Source: an uncultured Pelagibacteraceae bacterium (GTDB lineage Bacteria; Pseudomonadota; Alphaproteobacteria; Pelagibacterales; Pelagibacteraceae). From it: a stretch of 62,060 nucleotides of DNA. Location: NCBI GenBank assembly GCA_902541825.1, contig CACBRY010000002.1, forward strand, positions 1 through 62,060, written 5' to 3'. How positions within the stretch are numbered: position 1 is the stretch's first letter; each line of letters opens with the position of its first letter. Below the pieces are notes generated by a model. The model saw nothing but the letters and a program-made list of their open reading frames with translations. It was not told the DNA's origin and did not search any database. A program made the translations under genes and the position numbers. Positions 56,393 to 62,060 of this stretch are shown piece after piece.

Positions 56393-57329
56393 AAATTATT
56401 TTGAAATTATAAGGGCTGGTATTAATTCAACTTTCCAAGATCTTGGAAGAAGTAATCTTCATCATATTGGTATCCCATTCAGTGGAGCTATGGATAATAG
56501 AAATTATTTATTGGCTAATAAACTTACTGGTAACAATCATAATGATCCAGTTATAGAATTTGCTTATCAAGGCCCTCATTTAAAATATCATGGAGATAAG
56601 ATTAATATTGCTATCACTGGTGATGTCAGTTTTAAAATTAAAAAAGGTGATAATCTAATTAATGGAGAATGTTATCAATCATTTATTTTAGAAAATGATG
56701 ACGAGTTGGATATTATATCAACTAATAAATCTGTGTATGGATATCTAGCAATCAGTGGTACATTTAATTTAAAATTTCAATGGTCTAGTTGTTCAACTAA
56801 TACTAAAGCAAAGATAGGATCCAATAATGGTGAGAAGTTATCTGTTAACCAAAAAATTAATGTTAAAGAAATTAATAATAACTTTGTGCTTAGAAAACTA
56901 AATTATGTTAATACAAAGATAGAAAATATTAGAGTGATTAAAGGCACAAATTTCAATTATTTTTCTGAAGAAGGTAAGAAAATTTTTTTTAAAAATGAAT
57001 TTAAAGTTTCTAAATTATCTGATCGTATGGGAATGAGATTGGAGGGAAAAAAAATAGAAAATATGGTTGATACTAATATTAGATCTGAAGGCTTAATTAA
57101 GGGTGTGATACAAGTGCCGGCTGATGGCAATCCAATAATCATGCTCTCAGATCATGGTACTATAGGGGGGTATCCTAAAATCGGTGTCGTTGTGAGTGCC
57201 GATTATGACAAATTGGTTCAATTAACTCCTGGCTCAAAAGTCAAATTTCAAGAGGTCGATTTAAGTAGTGCAGAAACTCTTTTTAAATTGTATGACTTAG
57301 AGACTCAAAATTTAATTTCACAAATTTAA
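56385..57329 (+). CDS. pxpC: 5-oxoprolinase subunit C
   Basis: 314 aa biotin-dependent carboxylase-like (AHS2) domain. RAGINSTFQDLGRSNLHHIGIPFSGAMD at the N-terminus and SDRMGMRLEGKKIE, GVIQVPADGNPIIMLSDHGTIGGYPKIGVV near the C-terminus are the PxpC signature. Its stop overlaps the following EamA ATG by one base. Confidence 0.95.
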   Translation: MNKNYFEIIRAGINSTFQDLGRSNLHHIGIPFSGAMDNRNYLLANKLTGNNHNDPVIEFAYQGPHLKYHGDKINIAITGDVSFKIKKGDNLINGECYQSFILENDDELDIISTNKSVYGYLAISGTFNLKFQWSSCSTNTKAKIGSNNGEKLSVNQKINVKEINNNFVLRKLNYVNTKIENIRVIKGTNFNYFSEEGKKIFFKNEFKVSKLSDRMGMRLEGKKIENMVDTNIRSEGLIKGVIQVPADGNPIIMLSDHGTIGGYPKIGVVVSADYDKLVQLTPGSKVKFQEVDLSSAETLFKLYDLETQNLISQI

Positions 57330-58207
57330 TGAATATTTTAAAAAGTTTACCCGGTCCATTACTGATATTTTTTGGCGCTCTTAGTTTAAGCTTTGGTGGA
57401 CTTATAGTAAAATCTTTTGAGGGAGCAACATTGTGGCAGATATTATTTTGGAGATCCTTATTCTTCTCTCTTACGGTTTTAACTTTTTTGATTATCACTT
57501 ACAAAAGCAAAGTTTTAAAATCGTTTTATGACTCTGGATTACCAGGTTTTATTGGTGGATTAATATTATCTATTGGTTTCTGTGGTTATGTTTTTGCCAT
57601 GTATAACACCACTGTTGCTAATACTAATTTCATCATATCACTTCAAATCTTATTTTTAGCTATATTTGGTTTTTTTTTCTTAAAAGAAAAAATTAATTTA
57701 ATTACGTTAATTTCAATTATTTTAGCAATGTCAGGAGTGCTGTTGATGGTTGGAAATTCATTATCTCCAGGAGAATTATCTGGAAATTTAGCAGCTTTCA
57801 CAATGCCAATTACTTTTGCAGTTTTAATAATGATCGTTAGAAAATTTCCATCAGTTGACATGGTCCCAGCACAGTTTGTTGCAGGTATAAGTTCATGTCT
57901 TATTGGTTTATCACTTTCACCTACAATAATGATTTCACCTCATGATATTTTTTTAGGTTTTTTAGCAGGATTTTTTCAAATAGGTTTCGGTTTTATATTT
58001 ATAACAATTGGTGCAAGAACAACTCCTTCTGCGATGGTTGGAATAATCATGCTATCCGAATCCGTTCTTGGTCCTGTTTGGGCTTTTCTTTTTGTAAACG
58101 AAATACCCTCATTGTATGGATTGATAGGAGGAGCAATAATACTTTTTGCTGTATTACTACAGTTTTACACACTTTTAAAAAAGCCCAAGGCAATCGTTTC
58201 CAATTGA
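57329..58207 (+). CDS. EamA/DMT-family transporter in the pxpBC operon
   Basis: 292 aa, ten helices, two EamA repeats. GALSLSFGGLIVKSFEGATLWQILFWRSLFFS and TPSAMVGIIMLSESVLGPVWAFLFVNE are typical. Coupled to pxpC by TAATG. Its stop codon lies within the -35 hexamer of the gcv promoter. Might move 5-oxoproline or a related compound, by context only. Confidence 0.87.
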   Translation: MNILKSLPGPLLIFFGALSLSFGGLIVKSFEGATLWQILFWRSLFFSLTVLTFLIITYKSKVLKSFYDSGLPGFIGGLILSIGFCGYVFAMYNTTVANTNFIISLQILFLAIFGFFFLKEKINLITLISIILAMSGVLLMVGNSLSPGELSGNLAAFTMPITFAVLIMIVRKFPSVDMVPAQFVAGISSCLIGLSLSPTIMISPHDIFLGFLAGFFQIGFGFIFITIGARTTPSAMVGIIMLSESVLGPVWAFLFVNEIPSLYGLIGGAIILFAVLLQFYTLLKKPKAIVSN

Positions 58208-58232
58208 CATTTTATGTCACTTATAGGACTAT
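58204..58232 (+). promoter_or_regulatory. Promoter of the gcv operon
   Basis: Perfect -35 TTGACA (58204-58209), 17-nt spacer and GACTAT (58227-58232) place the start of transcription at about 58239, just where the glycine riboswitch begins. The -35 overlaps the stop codon of the EamA gene. Confidence 0.6.
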
Positions 58233-58238
58233 TGTTTC

Positions 58239-58311
58239 ACGGGAGAGACTACAGATTATCGTAGCGCCGAAGGAGCAACCGCCCAGGAATCTCTCAGGCA
58301 AAAAGGACCGT
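58239..58311 (+). ncRNA. Glycine riboswitch, aptamer I
   Basis: First aptamer of a tandem gcvT-type glycine riboswitch. CGGGAGAG is followed by GCGCCGAAGGAGCAA and CTCTCAGGCAAAAAGGACCG, the conserved core of the class. It lies in the gcvT leader, directly after the promoter. Confidence 0.95.
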
Positions 58312-58313
58312 AA

Positions 58314-58400
58314 CATATTAACTCTGGAAAGAGATTTAATTCTCGCCGAAGGAGCAAAACTCTCAGGCAAATATACAGATGGGTATAAAGAGTTAATATG
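58314..58400 (+). ncRNA. Glycine riboswitch, aptamer II, with stem reaching the gcvT start codon
   Basis: Second aptamer: GGAAAGAG, CGCCGAAGGAGCAAAACTCTCAGGCAAATATACAGAT. Its closing stem is extended: CATATTAACTCT (58314-58325) is the exact reverse complement of AGAGTTAATATG (58389-58400), which contains the weak Shine-Dalgarno and the gcvT ATG. This suggests control of translation initiation. Glycine riboswitches on gcv operons usually switch expression on with glycine; how this stem does so is unclear. Confidence 0.92.
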
Positions 58401-59504
58401 GGAACAAAAAAAACATCGCTTTACCAATTACATCAAGATTGTAACGCAAAGTTTGTTGAATTTGCAGGTTATCATATGCCAATCCAATATTCTGAAGGTA
58501 TTGTAGAGGAGCATAAATTCACAAGAAATCACTCTGGTATTTTTGATGTTTCACATATGGGTCAATTATTTATTTATGGTAGCGATGAATTAATTAAAGA
58601 TTTAGAAAAAATTTTTCCATTAGATTTGAAAAATTTGAAACTAAATCATTCTAAATACAGCTTCCTGATGGATAAAGATGCTGGGATACAAGATGATTTA
58701 ATCATTACAAAAATTGATGAAGGTTTTTTAATAATTCTTAATGCAGCGTGTAAAGACAATGATTTTAAAATTTTAAAGGAACTTTTAAAAGAAAAGTACA
58801 AAATGGTTTTGGATGAAAATAGATCTTTAATAGCAATTCAGGGACCTAAATCATCACAAATCTTAAATGAAGTTGTTGATGGGGTAAAAGATTTAAATTT
58901 TATGTCTGGAAACTGGTTCTTATTTGATAATCAGAAAGTATACATTACTCGATCTGGGTATACAGGTGAAGATGGTTTTGAAATATCAATTCTAAACAAT
59001 TACGCAGATAAATTGACCAGAGAATTAATTAATAAAGGATCTAAATTAGCAGGCTTAGGAGCAAGAGATACTCTAAGACTAGAAGCTGGTTTATGCTTGT
59101 ATGGTCATGACCTTGATAAAGATAAAACTCCAGTTGAAGCGAATTTGAAATGGGCAATTTCAAAAGAAAGAATTTCCAAAGGTGACTTTATTGGTTCGGA
59201 CATAATTATTAAACAATTAAATGATGGTGTCAGCAAAATAAGAGTTGGGATTAAACCTGAGGGAAGAATAATTGCTAGAGAAAAAACAAAAATATTCAAC
59301 CAATCAGATGTTCATATTGGAGAAATTACTAGTGGTACATTTGGGCCAAGTGTAAATGGACCTGTAGCAATGGGCTATGTGGAAAATGAATTTTCAAAAA
59401 AAAACACTAAAGTATTCTTAGAGGTACGAGGTAAAAAATATGCAGCAAACATTTGCAGTTTACCATTTTATAAAAAAAGTTACGTAAAAGGAGTAAATCA
59501 ATGA
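58398..59504 (+). CDS. gcvT: Aminomethyltransferase (glycine cleavage T-protein)
   Basis: 368 aa. Transfers the methylene group from H-protein-bound aminomethyl lipoate to tetrahydrofolate, releasing ammonia. Family segments: [35 protein letters not shown] (about 17-52), [33 protein letters not shown] and [18 protein letters not shown]. Its start codon is inside the riboswitch stem. Overlaps gcvH by 4 nt. Confidence 0.97.
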   Translation: MGTKKTSLYQLHQDCNAKFVEFAGYHMPIQYSEGIVEEHKFTRNHSGIFDVSHMGQLFIYGSDELIKDLEKIFPLDLKNLKLNHSKYSFLMDKDAGIQDDLIITKIDEGFLIILNAACKDNDFKILKELLKEKYKMVLDENRSLIAIQGPKSSQILNEVVDGVKDLNFMSGNWFLFDNQKVYITRSGYTGEDGFEISILNNYADKLTRELINKGSKLAGLGARDTLRLEAGLCLYGHDLDKDKTPVEANLKWAISKERISKGDFIGSDIIIKQLNDGVSKIRVGIKPEGRIIAREKTKIFNQSDVHIGEITSGTFGPSVNGPVAMGYVENEFSKKNTKVFLEVRGKKYAANICSLPFYKKSYVKGVNQ

Positions 59505-59881
59505 GTGAAGTGAAATATTCTAAAGAGCATGAATGGATAAAATTAGAGGGTGATGTTGCAACAATCGGCATTACAAAGCATGCAACAGAGATGCTAGGAG
59601 ATATTGTTTTTGCAGAGCTACCAGAAAAAGGTTCTAATGTTGAAAAAGATGGTACAGCAGGAGTTGTAGAGTCTACTAAAGCTGCTAGTGATGTTTATAC
59701 TCCAGTGAGTGGTGAGGTTGTAGATACAAATCAAGAAATTGTAGATGATCCATCCAAAATAAATCAAGACCCTGAAAATTCAGCTTGGTTCTTCAAATTA
59801 AAAATAAAAGATAAATCTGAAATGGACTCTTTAATGAACAAAGATGACTATGATAAATTTGCAAAGGAGAATAATACCTAA
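59501..59881 (+). CDS. gcvH: Glycine cleavage H-protein (lipoyl carrier)
   Basis: 126 aa lipoyl-domain protein that shuttles the aminomethyl group between P, T and L proteins. [21 protein letters not shown] and the lipoylation motif [20 protein letters not shown], with Lys64-type residue in ESTKA, are intact. The TAA overlaps the gcvP ATG. Confidence 0.97.
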   Translation: MSEVKYSKEHEWIKLEGDVATIGITKHATEMLGDIVFAELPEKGSNVEKDGTAGVVESTKAASDVYTPVSGEVVDTNQEIVDDPSKINQDPENSAWFFKLKIKDKSEMDSLMNKDDYDKFAKENNT

Positions 59882-62060
59882 TGTTACATAATTCTGAAAA
59901 AGATTTTATAAAAAGACACATTGGTCCATCTGAAGATGATCAATCTAAAATGTTAAAAAAATTAAATTATAAATCATTAGATGATTTAATTAATAGTACT
60001 GTTCCAGAAAAAATACAGTTTAAGGGTGAACTTAATATTGGTGAGTCTAATTCAGAATACGAAGCATTAAGAAAATTAAAGGCAATTTCTAAAAAAAATG
60101 AAATTTACTCAAATTTTATTGGCATGGGCTATTATGGTACATACACACCTTACGTAATTTTAAGAAATATATTGGAAAATCCAGGCTGGTACACATCTTA
60201 TACGCCTTATCAACCAGAAGTGGCTCAAGGAAGACTGGAGATGCTTTTAAACTTTCAACAAATGATCGTTGATTTTACAGGAATGGATATTGCAAATGCA
60301 TCTTTACTCGATGAAGGAACAGCGGCAGCAGAAGCTATGGGTTTAAGTTATAGACTTGATAAAAGTGATAGTAATTTAGTTTTTGTCTCAGAAAATTGTC
60401 ACCCCCAAACTGTTGAGGTTATAAGAACTAGAGCAGAGCCTATGGGTCTCAAAGTTTTTGTTGGAAATGAAGATAAAGTTTTAGAACAATTAAAAGAGGA
60501 TATAGTTTGTGGAATATTACAGTATCCTGGAACTTTGGGAGATATTAAAGATCCAAGCGAGGCAATAAGTAAAATTCATAAAAAAAATGGTAAAGCTATT
60601 TTAGCTTGCGATCTTCTTGCGCTTGCAAAGCTTAAAACACCGAGAGAACTTGGCGCTGATATTGCAGTTGGTAGTTCACAAAGATTTGGTATTCCAATGG
60701 GTTATGGAGGACCACATGCAGCATTTTTTGCAACAAAAGATGAATACAAAAGATCTATGCCAGGTAGAATAGTTGGCGTTTCAGTAGATAGGCATGGAAA
60801 CAAGGCTTATAGATTGTCACTACAGACTAGAGAGCAGCATATCAGAAGAGACAAAGCTACAAGTAATATTTGTACCGCTCAAGCATTGTTAGCGATAGTA
60901 TCAGCAGCCTATGCTATTTATCATGGTCCAGATGGAATTAAGAAAATTTCTGAAAGAGTTTCTCAATTAGCAAAAAATTTCGCTGATAAAATAAAACAAT
61001 CTGGATATGAAATATATTCTGATTACTTTTTTGATACTGTTACAATTATTACCAAAGAAAAGACTGATCAAATTTATAAAAATGCTTTAAATCAAAAAGT
61101 TAATATTCGAAAAGTAAACTCTGAAATGCTTGCTGTTTCTTTTGATGAGAAAAAGAATGTTTATAGAGTAAATCAACTATTAAAAATTTTTAATGCAGCA
61201 GAATCTATAAAAAAAGAAGATCCAACAGTAAGTTTACCCAATTTACCAAAAAGTTTACTGAGAACTTCTAAATATTTAGAACATCCTGTTTTTAACTCAT
61301 ATCGTTCTGAGACAGAAATGCTCAGATACCTTAAAAAGTTAGAGGATAAGGATATAGCTCTTAACAGAACCATGATAGCGTTAGGCTCTTGCACTATGAA
61401 ATTAAATGCCACTGCAGAAATGATACCTATCTCCTGGAGAGAATTAGCTGAGCCCCATCCATTTGTACCTATTGAGCAGATGGAGGGATATAGAACATTA
61501 TTCACAGATTTAAAAAACTGGTTAAGATCAATTACTGGTTTTTCGGGAGTTTCACTTCAACCAAATGCAGGTGCCCAAGGCGAATATGCAGGACTAATGG
61601 TAATTAGAAAATATCATTTAGATAGAGGTGAAAAAAATAGAAACATATGTTTAATACCAAGTTCTGCACACGGAACCAATCCTGCTAGTGCACAAATGGT
61701 TGGAATGAAAGTGGTTGTAGTTAATTGTGATAAAGAAGGTAATGTTGATTTTGATGATTTAAAGAAAAAAGCAGAGCTTCATTCAGAAAATTTAGGAGCC
61801 TTGATGGTCACATATCCATCTACTCATGGAGTATTTGAAGAAAAAATTATGGATATATGTGAACTAATTCATAAACATGGTGGGCAAGTTTATATGGACG
61901 GGGCAAACTTGAATGCATTAGTTGGTATCGCTAAACCTGGAAATTTTGGTCCGGATGTTTGTCATATAAATTTACATAAAACATTTTGTATCCCTCATGG
62001 TGGGGGTGGACCAGGTATGGGACCTATTGCATGTAAAAAACATCTACAAGTTTATTTGCC
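59881..62060 (+). CDS. gcvP: Glycine dehydrogenase (decarboxylating), P-protein, 3' end outside window
   Basis: Open reading frame from ATG at 59881 (Shine-Dalgarno AAAGGAG) to the window end, 726 codons visible; absent from the ORF track because it has no stop here. PLP enzyme that decarboxylates glycine. Single-chain form: N-terminal half (DFIKRHIGPSEDDQ, GMGYYGTYTPYVILRN, GPHAAFFATKDEYKR) followed by the C-terminal half (MALGSCTMKLNATAEM-like, PSSAHGTNPASAQMVGMKV). The PLP lysine is Lys700 in LHKTFCIPHGGGGPGMGP. Confidence 0.97.
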   Translation, partial: MLHNSEKDFIKRHIGPSEDDQSKMLKKLNYKSLDDLINSTVPEKIQFKGELNIGESNSEYEALRKLKAISKKNEIYSNFIGMGYYGTYTPYVILRNILENPGWYTSYTPYQPEVAQGRLEMLLNFQQMIVDFTGMDIANASLLDEGTAAAEAMGLSYRLDKSDSNLVFVSENCHPQTVEVIRTRAEPMGLKVFVGNEDKVLEQLKEDIVCGILQYPGTLGDIKDPSEAISKIHKKNGKAILACDLLALAKLKTPRELGADIAVGSSQRFGIPMGYGGPHAAFFATKDEYKRSMPGRIVGVSVDRHGNKAYRLSLQTREQHIRRDKATSNICTAQALLAIVSAAYAIYHGPDGIKKISERVSQLAKNFADKIKQSGYEIYSDYFFDTVTIITKEKTDQIYKNALNQKVNIRKVNSEMLAVSFDEKKNVYRVNQLLKIFNAAESIKKEDPTVSLPNLPKSLLRTSKYLEHPVFNSYRSETEMLRYLKKLEDKDIALNRTMIALGSCTMKLNATAEMIPISWRELAEPHPFVPIEQMEGYRTLFTDLKNWLRSITGFSGVSLQPNAGAQGEYAGLMVIRKYHLDRGEKNRNICLIPSSAHGTNPASAQMVGMKVVVVNCDKEGNVDFDDLKKKAELHSENLGALMVTYPSTHGVFEEKIMDICELIHKHGGQVYMDGANLNALVGIAKPGNFGPDVCHINLHKTFCIPHGGGGPGMGPIACKKHLQVYL

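Noticed and set aside
58078-58506. 142-aa plus-strand ORF across the glycine riboswitch
   Set aside because: It covers the EamA end, the riboswitch core and the gcvT start in another frame; the RNA structure explains the sequence.

Overview
The window reads as a chromosomal segment of an AT-rich, streamlined alphaproteobacterium, most likely a SAR11/Pelagibacterales member. The reasons are very low GC, tightly packed genes with many 1-8 nt overlaps, the order ilvN-ilvC-leuA-mreBCD-mrdA-rodA, a tandem glycine riboswitch in front of gcvTHP, and the mix of Liv-type ABC transport, EamA exporters and 5-oxoproline use. The taxonomy is inferred from gene content only. I saw no tRNA, rRNA, CRISPR array or insertion sequence.

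Layout. (1) 1-8.7 kb: the end of ilvN, then ilvC and leuA (branched-chain amino acid synthesis), running directly into the rod-shape cluster mreB-mreC-mreD-mrdA-rodA. (2) 8.7-13.4 kb: a small accessory metabolic run (DadA-like FAD oxidase, EamA exporter, D-2-hydroxyacid dehydrogenase, histone-deacetylase-like hydrolase, MsrB, small membrane protein). (3) 13.5-45 kb: a large surface-structure locus. It holds an almost complete type IV pilus (T4P) machine: pilT, four minor pilins, an orphan secreted protein, a giant PilY1, pilD, a fused pilM-pilN, pilO, pilP, pilQ, pilB, pilC and two tandem pilins. Interleaved with it are parts of an Rsb-type partner-switching circuit (GAF-PP2C phosphatase, anti-sigma-type kinase, STAS antagonist, CHASE2-PP2C phosphatase), a FecR-domain protein with a long polylysine tail, a TPR/beta-barrel protein, and two autotransporter-like proteins at the edges. 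(4) 45-46.8 kb: glutaredoxin, a DUF2805-like protein, a hairpin/small-ORF leader, and a small outer-membrane barrel. (5) 46.9-52.8 kb: a ProC-like reductase with livGFHM, and livK convergent to them. (6) 52.9-58.2 kb: exporters, TerC and TPR proteins around a divergent pxpA / pxpBC 5-oxoprolinase set. (7) 58.2 kb-end: a promoter, tandem glycine riboswitch and gcvT-gcvH-gcvP, with gcvP cut by the window edge.

The most interesting part is the T4P locus. Its sensory phosphatases, kinase and STAS protein look like a dedicated switch for pilus expression or activity, but no sigma factor is visible in the window. The pilMN-OPQBC operon sits behind an unusual array of CTCTAACACA repeats arranged as nested inverted repeats around a candidate promoter, next to a decayed partial duplication of the upstream phosphatase gene. 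Several machine parts have unusual architecture: PilM and PilN fused with a long disordered N-terminus, a PilY1 whose VWA domain appears split by a beta-propeller-like insertion, a lysine tract in PilO, and the lysine-tailed FecR protein. Outside the locus, the start codon of gcvT lies inside a perfect 12-bp extension of glycine aptamer II.
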